Positions 7,129-16,555 of a stretch of 45,459 bases of DNA are shown one piece after another. The DNA comes from Ochrovirga pacifica (lineage in GTDB: Bacteria > Bacteroidota > Bacteroidia > Flavobacteriales > Flavobacteriaceae). The stretch's first letter is position 1. Every line of letters begins with the position of its first letter. The notes under the pieces were generated by a model. The model saw only the letters and a list, made by a program, of their open reading frames with translations, did not search any database and was not told the DNA's origin. The DNA lies in assembly GCF_000220525.1 (NCBI RefSeq), contig NZ_AFPK01000018.1, positions 1 to 45,459 of the forward strand, written 5' to 3'. The position numbers were made by a program, and so were the translations under genes.

Positions 7129-9333
7129 ATGAATCAAGATAAAATTGATTTGTACACCCCATTAAAAAAGTATTTCGGCTTTAACAAATTTAAGGGATTA
7201 CAAGAAGACGTAATAAGGAGCGTGGCAGAAGGGAAAGACACCTTTGTGATTATGCCCACAGGAGGAGGAAAATCCTTGTGTTACCAATTACCAGCATTAA
7301 TGAAAGAAGGAACAGCTATTGTAGTTTCTCCTTTAATAGCATTAATGAAAAATCAAGTTGATGCCATTCGTGGAATTTCAGACAACCCTGGAATTGCTCA
7401 TGTGCTGAATTCTTCACTTAACAAAACAGAAGTTGCCAAAGTAAAATCTGATATTGTTAATGGAGTTACCAAACTATTATATGTAGCTCCAGAATCGTTG
7501 ACTAAAGATGAATATGTGGATTTTCTGAAAAAACAAAAGATTTCTTTTTTTGCGATTGATGAAGCTCACTGTATTTCGGAATGGGGACACGATTTTAGAC
7601 CAGAATATAGAAATTTAAGAAGAATTATTACTAGAATTGGAGATGTACCCATTATAGGTTTAACAGCAACAGCTACACCCAAAGTACAAGAAGATATTAT
7701 CAAAACTCTGGGAATGACCAATGCCAATACTTTTAAAGCATCGTTTAATAGACCCAACTTGTTTTATGAAGTACGTCCTAAAACCAAAGATGTAACGTCA
7801 GATATTATTCGATTTATAAGACAAAGACTTGGTAAATCTGGAGTAATTTATTGTCTTAGTAGAAAAAAAGTAGAAGAAATTGCACAGACGTTGCAAGTCA
7901 ACGGAATTTCAGCTTTGCCTTATCACGCAGGATTGGATGCCAAAACAAGAGCAAAACATCAAGATATGTTTTTGATGGAAGATGTAGATGTTATTGTAGC
8001 TACCATTGCCTTTGGTATGGGAATTGATAAACCCGATGTTCGTTTCGTTATTCATCACGATATCCCTAAAAGCTTAGAGAGTTATTATCAAGAAACGGGT
8101 AGAGCAGGAAGAGACGATGGAGAGGGGTATTGTTTGGCTTTTTACTCTTACAAAGACATAGAAAAACTAGAAAAGTTTATGGCAAACAAACCGGTGTCTG
8201 AACAAGAACTAGGGCACGCTTTGTTACAAGAAGTTGTAGGATATGCAGAAACGTCTATGAGTAGAAGACGTTACTTACTTCACTATTTTGGTGAAGAATT
8301 TGATCCTGAAAATGGATTGGGAGCCAAAATGGACGACAATACCAAAAATCCTAAAAAGAAAACCGAAGCCAAAGACGAAGTTGCTATTTTGTTACAAGTG
8401 GTTAGAGATTCTAAAGAAAAGTACAAGGCCAAAGATATTGTAGCTACTTTGATGGGTAAAGCCAACGCAATGTTAATTTCGCACAAAACTCCGGAGAGAG
8501 ATTTTTTTGGAATAGGAAAACATAAAAATAACGAATATTGGAATGCTCTAATTCGCCAAACATTGGTAGCGGGCTATTTAAGAAAAGAAATAGAACAATA
8601 CGGAATTATAAAAGTAACTCCTAAAGGACACGATTTTATTGCCAACCCTACAACTTTTATGATGACCGAAGATCATGTATATGTAGATGAGGATGACAAA
8701 GCGGTTATTATTGCCAATGCCAAAAACAAAGCGACTGTAACTATGGATACGCAGTTAATGAGCTTGTTAAAATCATTGCGTAAAACTGTGGGAAAGAAAA
8801 AAGGAATTCCTCCTTATGCTGTTTTTCAAGATCCTTCTTTAGAAGATATGACACTTAAATATCCGACATCTTTAGAAGAACTAGGAAACATTCATGGTGT
8901 AGGTGATGGTAAAGCCAAAAAGTTTGGAAAAGAATTTATAGAGCTTATCGCAAAATACGTAGCGGAAAATAATATAGACAAACCTGATGATATGGTGGTA
9001 AAAACCACAGGAGAAAAATCGGGGTTAAAGTTGTACATTATACAGAATACAGATCGAAAATTACCTTTAGAAGATATTGCCAAAGCCAAAGGGTTGGAAA
9101 TGGACGAATTGGTAAAAGAGATAGAGTCTATAGTCTATTCCGGTACCAAATTAAACATAGATTATTATTTAGACGATATTTTAGACGAAGATCAGCAAGA
9201 AGAAATCTATGAGTATTTTATGGAAGCAGAATCGGATAAAATAAGTGATGCTATGGATGAATTTGACGGAGATTATGATGACGAAGAGCTTAGACTTATG
9301 CGAATCAAATTTATTAGTGAAGTTGCTAACTAG
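7129..9333 (+). CDS. recQ: ATP-dependent DNA helicase RecQ (zinc-less form)
   Basis: A 3'-to-5' DNA helicase for recombination and replication-fork repair. The helicase core has the Q-motif near FKGLQEDVI, Walker A MPTGGGKS (K48), DEAH at 144-147 in AIDEAHCISEWGHDFRPEY, motif III LTATATPK and motif VI QETGRAGRDDG. An RQC-like winged helix and an HRDC domain (about 545-615) follow, then a C-terminal HTH-like extension and an acidic tail. At 734 residues it is longer than E. coli RecQ. The zinc subdomain that should follow SRRRYLLHYFGEEF has no cysteine; the last Cys in the protein is C334. I believe this form is common in Flavobacteriia, from memory of the family. Confidence 0.93.
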   Translation: MNQDKIDLYTPLKKYFGFNKFKGLQEDVIRSVAEGKDTFVIMPTGGGKSLCYQLPALMKEGTAIVVSPLIALMKNQVDAIRGISDNPGIAHVLNSSLNKTEVAKVKSDIVNGVTKLLYVAPESLTKDEYVDFLKKQKISFFAIDEAHCISEWGHDFRPEYRNLRRIITRIGDVPIIGLTATATPKVQEDIIKTLGMTNANTFKASFNRPNLFYEVRPKTKDVTSDIIRFIRQRLGKSGVIYCLSRKKVEEIAQTLQVNGISALPYHAGLDAKTRAKHQDMFLMEDVDVIVATIAFGMGIDKPDVRFVIHHDIPKSLESYYQETGRAGRDDGEGYCLAFYSYKDIEKLEKFMANKPVSEQELGHALLQEVVGYAETSMSRRRYLLHYFGEEFDPENGLGAKMDDNTKNPKKKTEAKDEVAILLQVVRDSKEKYKAKDIVATLMGKANAMLISHKTPERDFFGIGKHKNNEYWNALIRQTLVAGYLRKEIEQYGIIKVTPKGHDFIANPTTFMMTEDHVYVDEDDKAVIIANAKNKATVTMDTQLMSLLKSLRKTVGKKKGIPPYAVFQDPSLEDMTLKYPTSLEELGNIHGVGDGKAKKFGKEFIELIAKYVAENNIDKPDDMVVKTTGEKSGLKLYIIQNTDRKLPLEDIAKAKGLEMDELVKEIESIVYSGTKLNIDYYLDDILDEDQQEEIYEYFMEAESDKISDAMDEFDGDYDDEELRLMRIKFISEVAN

Positions 9334-9349
9334 TCACATTCAATAACAC

Positions 9350-9383
9350 AAAATAGCCGTATTCCCAAAAATACGGCTATTTT
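9350..9383. terminator. Bidirectional terminator between recQ and the aldo/keto reductase
   Basis: A 14-bp perfect stem (9350-9363 with 9370-9383; arms AAAATAGCCGTATT and AATACGGCTATTTT) with a 6-nt loop lies between convergent genes. A/T-rich arms give a U-tract on either strand. Confidence 0.9.
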
Positions 9384-9400
9384 GTTTGCAAATATTATTT

Positions 9401-10243
9401 TTAAATTCTGTCTGGCCAATGGTTAGGATGTTCTCCGCTATATCCCATTAAAGGCAAAGCATTTATTAGGTGCATTTCTTCCTCTGTCAATTTAAAATCA
9501 AAAACCTGTAGGTTTTCTTTAATACGCTCTGGAGTATTAGATTTAGGAATTGCAACTACTTGGTGTTGCAAAACCCATCTTAAACAAATTTGTGCTACTG
9601 ATTTTTTATGTTTTTTAGCAATGTTGTTTAAGGTTTCATTTTTAAAAACCTTTCCTCTGGCAAAAGGAGACCAAGCCTGAATCTGGATATTTTTGGTATT
9701 ACAGTACTCCATCAATTTTGGTTGCCAATAACCAGGATGAAACTCTATCTGGTTGATGGCAGGCATTACTTTGGCTGTTTGTAGCAAAGCTTCTAAGTGT
9801 TGCTCAAAAAAATTGCTTACACCAATAGATTTTATTTTTCCTTCAGCTTGTAAATCTTCCATAGCTCGCCATGTATCAGCATTTACCTGTTGCCAGTTGT
9901 TGTAATTTTTGGCATTTGCTGGCCAGTGTATCAGAAACAAATCAATGCAATCTACTTGTAGTTTTTTTAATGATTTTTCTAATTCAGCTTTTGTATCCTC
10001 GTAGCCCAAACAGGTTCTCCATAGTTTGGTTGTAATAACAATTTCTTTTCTAGATATACCGCTTTCTATAATACCTTTGCCAACTGCTTCTTCATTTTGA
10101 TATTTAGAAGCCGTGTCTAGCAAACGATATCCATTTTGTAAAGCGGTTTTAACGGATGTTATTCCCTCTTGTTCGGTAGATTTATATGTACCAAATCCTA
10201 ATATAGGAAGACTGTTTCCGTCATTTAACGTAACATATTTCAT
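9401..10243 (-). CDS. Aldo/keto reductase
   Basis: NADPH-dependent carbonyl reductase of the AKR superfamily, a TIM barrel in the cytosol. The tetrad is visible: Asp in RLLDTASKY, Tyr in the same segment, Lys in ITTKLWR and His in LFLIHWP. The C-terminal AIPKSNTPERIKENLQVFDF is the cofactor-binding segment. Its 280 residues are usual for the AKR5-like group (2,5-diketogluconate or methylglyoxal reductases), but the substrate cannot be read. It starts 12 nt after the outer-membrane factor gene of the RND operon and so is probably co-transcribed with it, which suggests detoxification of the efflux inducer or of carbonyl stress products. Confidence 0.9.
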   Translation of the reverse strand: MKYVTLNDGNSLPILGFGTYKSTEQEGITSVKTALQNGYRLLDTASKYQNEEAVGKGIIESGISRKEIVITTKLWRTCLGYEDTKAELEKSLKKLQVDCIDLFLIHWPANAKNYNNWQQVNADTWRAMEDLQAEGKIKSIGVSNFFEQHLEALLQTAKVMPAINQIEFHPGYWQPKLMEYCNTKNIQIQAWSPFARGKVFKNETLNNIAKKHKKSVAQICLRWVLQHQVVAIPKSNTPERIKENLQVFDFKLTEEEMHLINALPLMGYSGEHPNHWPDRI

Positions 10244-10255
10244 GTCTTTAATATT

Positions 10256-11677
10256 TTAGTGTGTACCTCCGCCCAATGCTTTGTACAAATTTACCACAGT
10301 TAAAAGCTGTTGCAATTTGCTATCGATTAAATTTAACTTGGCATTCAAAGCACTTTCTCTAGCAGTTAGTAAATCCAAATAAGTAGCATAACCATTATTT
10401 AATAACTCTTCAGAGTTTACTTCTGCTCTGTGCAAGGCTTGTGCTTCTTTTTGTCTAAACTTATATTTACTGGTTTCTGCTTGATACGTATAAAGAGCAT
10501 TAGAAACCTCGTTTCCTGCTGTAAGTAAGGTTTTTCTGTAGTATAACAAGGCTTGCGCTTCATTATTGTTAGCTATTTCTAATTGGGTTTTTAATTTACG
10601 TTGATTAAAAATAGGTTGTGTAATTCCGGCTATCACATTGGTGAAAAGTGAACTGGCACTAATCCAATTGTCTACCTCCAAACTTTGAAACCCACCACTA
10701 GCTGTTAAAGTTAACGATGGGTATAAATTTGTTTTGGCTACATTTTTAAGCTCAAAATTTTCCATTAAAGCATATTGTGCTTGTTGAATGTCCGGTCTGT
10801 TTTCTAACAACAATGCAGGAATTCCTATTTCTAAATCTGCTTGAATGTTTTGTTGTTTTAACTCTCCTCTCTCAATAAATTTAGGAGAGGTTCCTAGTAG
10901 CATACTCATGCTGTTTTCTAAGCTAAAAATAGTAGCTTCAATGTCAATTTTTAGAGCTTCTGCACTGTTATATTGTGCTATGTTTTGATCAACAGCAACC
11001 TGAGTAACTTGTCCTGCTTCTTTTAAAGCCTTAATTGTTTTTACGCTTTTTTTACGAGTAGCAATGGTTTGTTTGGTTACTTTTAGTTGAGCATCTAAAG
11101 CCAGCAGTTGGTAGTAGTTTTTTACAATTCTTGCAACCAACTCTGATTGTACTGCTTGTTTGGCTGCAGAGGTTTTTAAGAAACTTGCAAAACTGGCTCT
11201 TTTGTTGCTACGCAATTTTCCCCAAACATCGGCTTCCCAAGATAGATTTCCCGACAATTCATAAGACTGAATATTTCCAGGAGAAAATGCACCAAACCTA
11301 CTGTTGGATGAGATTTTTTGATCGTTGGCATTCATCCCTAGAGTAAAAGTAGGAAAAAATCCAGCTTTACTTTGTTTTAAATACGCTTCAGCAGATTGCA
11401 TTTGTTTGATGGCAATTTGCAAATCAAAATTATTGTTTAGCCCTTGTTCAATGTGTTTTTGTAGGTTGGGATCTGTAAACAATTCTTTCCAAGATAGCGT
11501 TCCAATAGAAAGGCTATCGTTTTCTTTTATATTTTTCTCATTAGAAGTTCTATAGGTTTCTAAAGCGGTTTCCTTAACCTCGGGTTGCTGATAGTCTTTT
11601 ACCGCAAGACAAGAGGTTAGGAGCGTGGTTGCTCCTAACACTATAAGGGTTGTATATATAGATTTTTTTTGTTTCAT
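10256..11677 (-). CDS. RND efflux outer-membrane factor (NodT family lipoprotein)
   Basis: TolC/OprM-type trimeric channel that completes an RND efflux system. A lipoprotein signal peptide ends at C23 (LLTSCLAV). Two outer-membrane-efflux repeats follow, with long Gln/Ala-rich helices and the conserved segments LSWEADVWGKLRS, VARIVKNYYQLLALDAQL, LLENRPDIQQAQYAL and NLYPSLTLTASGGFQS. The 473 residues are typical. It starts 3 nt after the pump gene stop in the order repressor-adaptor-pump-channel. Confidence 0.93.
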   Translation of the reverse strand: MKQKKSIYTTLIVLGATTLLTSCLAVKDYQQPEVKETALETYRTSNEKNIKENDSLSIGTLSWKELFTDPNLQKHIEQGLNNNFDLQIAIKQMQSAEAYLKQSKAGFFPTFTLGMNANDQKISSNSRFGAFSPGNIQSYELSGNLSWEADVWGKLRSNKRASFASFLKTSAAKQAVQSELVARIVKNYYQLLALDAQLKVTKQTIATRKKSVKTIKALKEAGQVTQVAVDQNIAQYNSAEALKIDIEATIFSLENSMSMLLGTSPKFIERGELKQQNIQADLEIGIPALLLENRPDIQQAQYALMENFELKNVAKTNLYPSLTLTASGGFQSLEVDNWISASSLFTNVIAGITQPIFNQRKLKTQLEIANNNEAQALLYYRKTLLTAGNEVSNALYTYQAETSKYKFRQKEAQALHRAEVNSEELLNNGYATYLDLLTARESALNAKLNLIDSKLQQLLTVVNLYKALGGGTH

Positions 11678-11680
11678 GAT

Positions 11681-14600
11681 TTAATCAATTTCTTGATGAG
11701 TTTTAGGTTCCGATTTTGAAATCTTTTCTTGTAAATTTTGGAAGATGATAAATAGGATAGGAATGATAAATACTCCCAAAATTGTTCCAATTAGCAAACC
11801 TCCTACAGCACCTGTACCAATAGAGTTGTTACCAGCTGCACCTACACCTTTTGCCAGAACCAAAGGCATTAATCCTAGAATAAAAGCAAAAGAAGTCATT
11901 AAAATAGGACGTAATCTAGATTTAGCTCCTTCAATGGCTGCGTTTACAATACTTTCCCCTTGTTGTCTCCTTTGCAAGGCAAATTCTACAATTAAAATGG
12001 CATTTTTTGCTAACAAACCAATCAACATAATCAAGGCAATTTGAAAATAGATATTGTTTTCTAATCCAGATAAATTAGTGGTAATATAGGCTCCAAACAC
12101 TCCTAATGGAATAGATAAAATAACGGACAAAGGAATAATATAGCTCTCAAACTGTGCGCTTAACAAGAAATACACAAACACAATACTCAAAATAAATATA
12201 AATGTGGTTTGATTTCCAGAGTTTACTTCTTCGCGTGTTAAACCAGAATAGGCAACCGTATAGTTATTAGGAAGTTTGTTCGCTTCTTGTTCTATTACTT
12301 TAATTGCATCTCCGGTACTAAATCCTTCGTTTACAGCCCCACTTAATGTGGTAGAGTTGTATAGGTTAAAACGCGTTACCGATTGTGGTCCGTATACTCT
12401 TTTTAACTTTACAAACTGGGTTATAGGAGTCATACTTCCTTTGTTGGTCCTTACCATAATTTTATCTAAGGAATTTATATCCGAACGATCTTCTGGCAAT
12501 GCCTGAATATACACACGGTACTGTTTTCCAAAGCGAGCAAAGTCAGATGCGTACAAACCACCAATATAACTTTGCAGTGTTCCAAAAATACTATTAATCG
12601 GGACTCCTTTTTCTTTGGCTAAAGGAACGTTAACCTCCATTTCGTATTGCGGATAATTGGTGTTAAAAGCTGATTGTGCGTATTGTATTTCAGGATGTTG
12701 CATCAAAGCCCTTACAAATTCTTGATTGGTTTTGTCTAGTTCCTTAATATCTCCTCCAAACTTGTCTAAAAGGTTTACTTCAAAACCAGCAGAGTTCCCA
12801 AAACCACGAATGCTTGGTGGCGAGAAAAAGATAATTTTTGCTTCAGGAATGCTAGCAGCAATTCCAAACAGTTTTTTGATGATTGCTGTGGTCGATAAGG
12901 AAGGATCTTCACGTTGACTCCAATCTGTTAGTTTTATAAATCCAATTCCGTAATTACTACCGTTACCACTTAACAAACTACGACCTCTTACAAACGAAAC
13001 ACCTTCTACTCCTGGAATTTCTTTTACTTTTTTATACAACTCTTCTGTCACCAAATGGGTTCTATCTAATGAAGCTCCTGCGGGTAATTCTATGTTAGAG
13101 AAAATAATTCCTCTATCCTCATTAGGAACAAATCCTGTAGGAGTGGTTTGTGCAGTGTACACGGTTCCAACCACTGTGATAATCAGTAATAAAATTGCAA
13201 TCCATTTTTTTTTGTATAAAAACTGTAATGATTGTCCATATTTTTGGATTGTAGCATTGAATCCTTTGTTGAACAAAGCATAAAAGCGCTGTAAAAAGTT
13301 TTTATTTTTAAGTTCTTCATCATTATGTGGTTTTAAAAATAAAGCACATAAAGCAGGACTCAAAGTCAATGCGTTTACAGCAGAAATTAAGATAGAAATA
13401 ATCAGAGTTACCCCAAATTGTTCATAAAACACACCTGTAGGTCCTTGTATAAAAGTAACAGGAATAAACACAGCAGCCATTACTAAAGTAATAGATATAA
13501 TGGCTCCAGAAATTTCATGCATTGCATCGATGGAAGCTTTTTTGGCATTTTTTTCTCCCTGATCTAGTTTAGAGTGTACAGCTTCTACCACCACAATAGC
13601 ATCATCTACTACAATACCAATTGCCAATACCAACGCAAACAAGGTTAGTAGGTTGATGGAGTATCCAAATACATTTAAGAAAAAGAACGTACCAATAATA
13701 GATACAGGAACTGCAATGGCAGGAATTAAGGTCGATCTTAAATCTTGTAAAAAGATAAATACAACTAAGAATACTAATAAGAAAGCTTCAATCAAGGTGT
13801 CAACTACTTTGTCTATAGAGGCACCTAAGAACAAACTGGTGTCGTAGGGAATAAAAAAATCCAAACCTTTGGGTAAGTCTTTTTTTAGCGTGTCTAATGT
13901 TTCTTTAATTTCTTCAATAATTTTTTGTGCGTTGGAACCTTTGGTTTGGTATATACCTATAAAAACAGCTTGATTTCCCAAACTCATAGCACCTGATGTA
14001 TAAGACTGAGCATCTAATTCAACAGATGCTACATCGCTTAAACGAAGAAAGTTTCCATCACCCAAAGCTTTAATAATGATGTTGTCATATTGCTCTTTTT
14101 CTTTAAAACGACCTTTGTATTTTACTACATAAGAAAAAGTTTCACCATTGTTTTCTCCTAAAGATCCTGCTGCTGCTTCTAAGTTTTGTTCTTTTAGGGC
14201 AGCTGTGATGTCTGCTGGAATTAAGTTGTATGCAGCCAATTTTTCAGGCTTTAACCAAATTCTCATAGCGTAATCTTGTTGAGAAAATACATTTACATCT
14301 CCCACACCGTTGATACGTTGTAAAGCAGGAATTACATTAATTTTTAAATAGTTTTGTATAAATGTAGCATCGTACTCATCATTTTCAGAATACAAAGAAG
14401 TAAACATTAGGGCACTAGTCTGTTGTTTTTGTGTAATAACCCCAGTTTGGGTAACCTCTTGAGGTAGTAGCGGATTGGCTCTAGCCACACGGTTTTGAAC
14501 GTTTACAGCAGCAATATCTGCATCTACAGTCTGATCAAAATATACGGTAATGTCTGCAGTTCCGTTGTTAGAAGCAGTAGAGGTAATATAGGTCATTCCC

Positions 14601-14818
14601 TCAACACCGTTGATTTGTTCTTCTATAGGAATGATAACACTTTCTAATACTGTTTCGGCATTGGCACCTTGATAACTTGCAGTTACTTTTACAGTTGGTG
14701 GAGCAATATCTGGATATTCTTCCACAGGCAAATTACTAATACTTATAAAACCAAGCATTAGTATAATGATAGAGATTACTGTAGAAAGTACAGGTCTCTC
14801 AATAAACTTTTTTAACAT
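11681..14818 (-). CDS. RND multidrug efflux pump (AcrB/HAE1 family)
   Basis: Proton-driven inner-membrane pump that exports hydrophobic compounds. Twelve transmembrane helices flank two large periplasmic domains in 1045 residues, the usual HAE1 size. The N-terminus MLKKFIERPVLSTVISIIIL is family-typical. Proton-relay residues are present: the DD pair in GIVVDDAIVVVEAV, Lys in IGLLAKNAILIVEFA and Arg in SRLRPILMTSFAF. Motif EEYPDIAPPTVKVTASYQGA and the segment NGRAxxxN-like region FETVLES/EEQINGVEGM match drug, not heavy-metal, pumps. It lies in an operon with adaptor and channel. Confidence 0.95.
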   Translation of the reverse strand: MLKKFIERPVLSTVISIIILMLGFISISNLPVEEYPDIAPPTVKVTASYQGANAETVLESVIIPIEEQINGVEGMTYITSTASNNGTADITVYFDQTVDADIAAVNVQNRVARANPLLPQEVTQTGVITQKQQTSALMFTSLYSENDEYDATFIQNYLKINVIPALQRINGVGDVNVFSQQDYAMRIWLKPEKLAAYNLIPADITAALKEQNLEAAAGSLGENNGETFSYVVKYKGRFKEKEQYDNIIIKALGDGNFLRLSDVASVELDAQSYTSGAMSLGNQAVFIGIYQTKGSNAQKIIEEIKETLDTLKKDLPKGLDFFIPYDTSLFLGASIDKVVDTLIEAFLLVFLVVFIFLQDLRSTLIPAIAVPVSIIGTFFFLNVFGYSINLLTLFALVLAIGIVVDDAIVVVEAVHSKLDQGEKNAKKASIDAMHEISGAIISITLVMAAVFIPVTFIQGPTGVFYEQFGVTLIISILISAVNALTLSPALCALFLKPHNDEELKNKNFLQRFYALFNKGFNATIQKYGQSLQFLYKKKWIAILLLIITVVGTVYTAQTTPTGFVPNEDRGIIFSNIELPAGASLDRTHLVTEELYKKVKEIPGVEGVSFVRGRSLLSGNGSNYGIGFIKLTDWSQREDPSLSTTAIIKKLFGIAASIPEAKIIFFSPPSIRGFGNSAGFEVNLLDKFGGDIKELDKTNQEFVRALMQHPEIQYAQSAFNTNYPQYEMEVNVPLAKEKGVPINSIFGTLQSYIGGLYASDFARFGKQYRVYIQALPEDRSDINSLDKIMVRTNKGSMTPITQFVKLKRVYGPQSVTRFNLYNSTTLSGAVNEGFSTGDAIKVIEQEANKLPNNYTVAYSGLTREEVNSGNQTTFIFILSIVFVYFLLSAQFESYIIPLSVILSIPLGVFGAYITTNLSGLENNIYFQIALIMLIGLLAKNAILIVEFALQRRQQGESIVNAAIEGAKSRLRPILMTSFAFILGLMPLVLAKGVGAAGNNSIGTGAVGGLLIGTILGVFIIPILFIIFQNLQEKISKSEPKTHQEID

Positions 14819-14837
14819 GTTGATAGGGGATTGTCAA

Positions 14838-15962
14838 TTATTTGAATAAAACAGTAATAGGGTCTAAACTTTTTTCCAAAGCTACTTTGGTTGGATTAAT
14901 TTTCATTCCGTCTCTAAGTTTAGCAACACCATTAGTAACAATAATTTCACCTTCCTGTACTCCCGATGCTACTATGTATGCATTGTGTACATTGGCTTTT
15001 GTTTTGATTACTGTAGAAGATACTTCATTGTTTTTTCCTAGTTTATATGCAATAACTTTTCCTTGCTGTTCGTAAGTAGCTGCTTGTGGTACTACCAAAA
15101 CATTATGGTGATGGGTTGGAATTTTAATTTTTCCGCTATTCCCATTGGTTAAAATTTGGTTTGGATTTTCAAAAACGGCTCTAAAACTAACAGTTCCAGT
15201 GTTTTTGTCTATTTGACCAGAGGCAGTTTCAATTTTTCCTTTTTTAGCATATATCTGCCCATTGGCCATAATTAATTCTACAGGAGGAAAGTTGTTGATT
15301 TTTTCTTCTAGATTTTTTCCTTCGGTATTTTGAATAAAGTCAATATAGTCAGACTCGTTTAAAGTAAAAAAAGCATATACTTTTTCTGTATTGCTTATGG
15401 TAGTAAGTGGTGTTGCATCGTTAGGGCTTACCAAAGATCCTTCTCTAAAATTAATTGCTCCAACGTAGCCATTTACTTGACTTTTTACAGTTGCATAGTT
15501 AATATTGGCAGAAATACTGCTGAAATTTGCTTGTTTCTGAGCCAAATTAGCTTTGGCTGTTTCAAGCTGTACAGGGCTAATAATTCCTTTTTTTACTAAG
15601 GGTTTTAATTTGTCTACTTCTACTTGTGCTACTTGTACAGCTGCTTTGGCTGCTTGTGCATCTTGAGAAAGCGTTTGGGTTTCTAACTGAAACAAAGTTT
15701 GACCTTTGTGTACGCGTTGTCCTTCATCAACCCATACTTTTTGTACATAACCAGACACTTTGGCACGTACATCACTATTTACAATACCTTCTATAGAGGT
15801 AGGATAATTTTTGTATTCCGTTATGTTTTGTGGGGTTAGTGTGGCAACCTCTAAGTTAGGGGCAGGTGCTGTATTTTGTTTTGCTGTTTCGGCCTGTGTA
15901 TTACAACTTACAAATGTTACCGTAGTAATCATAAGGGATGCTGCTAAATAGACTCTTTTCAT
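14838..15962 (-). CDS. RND periplasmic adaptor (AcrA/MexA family lipoprotein)
   Basis: Membrane-fusion protein linking pump and outer-membrane channel. A lipoprotein signal peptide ends at C20 (VTFVSCNTQ). Lipoyl half-motifs (DVRAKVSGYVQKVWVDEGQ and later VKSQVNGYVGAINFREGS) flank an alpha-hairpin rich in Ala/Gln/Lys (about 95-150), followed by beta-barrel and membrane-proximal domains ending in EGEIIVTNGVAKLRDGMKI. Its 374 residues are normal. It starts 5 nt after the repressor gene and is followed 19 nt later by the pump. Confidence 0.94.
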   Translation of the reverse strand: MKRVYLAASLMITTVTFVSCNTQAETAKQNTAPAPNLEVATLTPQNITEYKNYPTSIEGIVNSDVRAKVSGYVQKVWVDEGQRVHKGQTLFQLETQTLSQDAQAAKAAVQVAQVEVDKLKPLVKKGIISPVQLETAKANLAQKQANFSSISANINYATVKSQVNGYVGAINFREGSLVSPNDATPLTTISNTEKVYAFFTLNESDYIDFIQNTEGKNLEEKINNFPPVELIMANGQIYAKKGKIETASGQIDKNTGTVSFRAVFENPNQILTNGNSGKIKIPTHHHNVLVVPQAATYEQQGKVIAYKLGKNNEVSSTVIKTKANVHNAYIVASGVQEGEIIVTNGVAKLRDGMKINPTKVALEKSLDPITVLFK

Positions 15963-15967
15963 GGTTG

Positions 15968-16462
15968 TTATTTTTTGTTGTTTATTTTACTTTTTAATTG
16001 GTTTACAGATAGGATAGTCTGATCTAAAAACTGGATGTAATCGTTGTGAAAGTCTAAATCAAACTTTTCTTCTTCTATGATTTCTTTAAGATTATTAAAG
16101 TCTTCTTTAAAGGCTTTTACTTCTATATGAAGATCTCTTTGTGTAGTCCACATAGAAATCATCTGATTTATATTTTGAATAATACTATCAGGGTTTAGTA
16201 TAAAGTATTTTTTACGATCTCCTGTTTTGGTAAAGTAGATGATTTTTTCACGGCTTTGTAAGTAGGTCAAATGGGTAGAAATGGTGCTTTTACTGGCACA
16301 TAAATTTTCTACCAATTCATCAAAAGAAGTTCCTTTTTTACCGTTTAGAATAATGTAAGCTACGATTCTTGCCGCTACAGGGGCTAGTTTGTCTTTCTGT
16401 TCAAAATGAACACCAAGTTTTTCGATAAGCTTGCACCTTTTTTGATTTTTAGATGTATTCAT
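15968..16462 (-). CDS. GbsR/MarR-type transcriptional repressor of the efflux operon
   Basis: A 164-residue winged-helix regulator of the GbsR/MarR type. An N-terminal helix is followed by APVAARIVAYIILNGKKGTSFDELVENL, the recognition region CASKSTISTHLTYLQSREKI, and a wing YFTKTGDRKKYF, then a helical dimerisation tail (about 95-160). It is the first gene of the efflux operon. A palindrome (16492-16509) lies just upstream, directly beside a perfect -7 box, so autorepression of the whole operon is likely. The inducer is unknown. Confidence 0.88.
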   Translation of the reverse strand: MNTSKNQKRCKLIEKLGVHFEQKDKLAPVAARIVAYIILNGKKGTSFDELVENLCASKSTISTHLTYLQSREKIIYFTKTGDRKKYFILNPDSIIQNINQMISMWTTQRDLHIEVKAFKEDFNNLKEIIEEEKFDLDFHNDYIQFLDQTILSVNQLKSKINNKK

Positions 16463-16491
16463 GAATTGTTTTAGTTCTTAATTCATGGTTA

Positions 16492-16517
16492 GTTCGGCAA
16501 AAACCGAACCAAACTTA
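16492..16517 (-). promoter_or_regulatory. Efflux-operon promoter (-7 TAAGTTTG) and overlapping operator palindrome
   Basis: The minus strand reads TAAGTTTG (16517 to 16510), an exact TAnnTTTG match. It is followed at once by GGTTCGG-N5-6-CCGAAC (arms 16504-16509 and 16492-16497, 6-nt spacer), whose flanks extend imperfectly as GGTT/AACC. The palindrome covers the expected transcription start, 30 nt before the repressor's start codon, the usual place for a MarR-type operator. Confidence 0.6.
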
Positions 16518-16521
16518 TCTA

Positions 16522-16554
16522 AAAAAAGGAAAATCTATCAGATTTTCCTTTTTT
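16522..16554. terminator. Terminator downstream of the MG2/plug protein gene
   Basis: Stem arms 16522-16535 and 16541-16554 (core GGAAAATC and GATTTTCC, extended by A and T runs, 14 bp) enclose a 5-nt loop. It lies right after the stop codon at 16556 of the minus-strand gene and just upstream of the efflux-operon promoter, so it insulates the two units. T-runs exist on both strands. Confidence 0.85.
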
Positions 16555-16555
16555 A

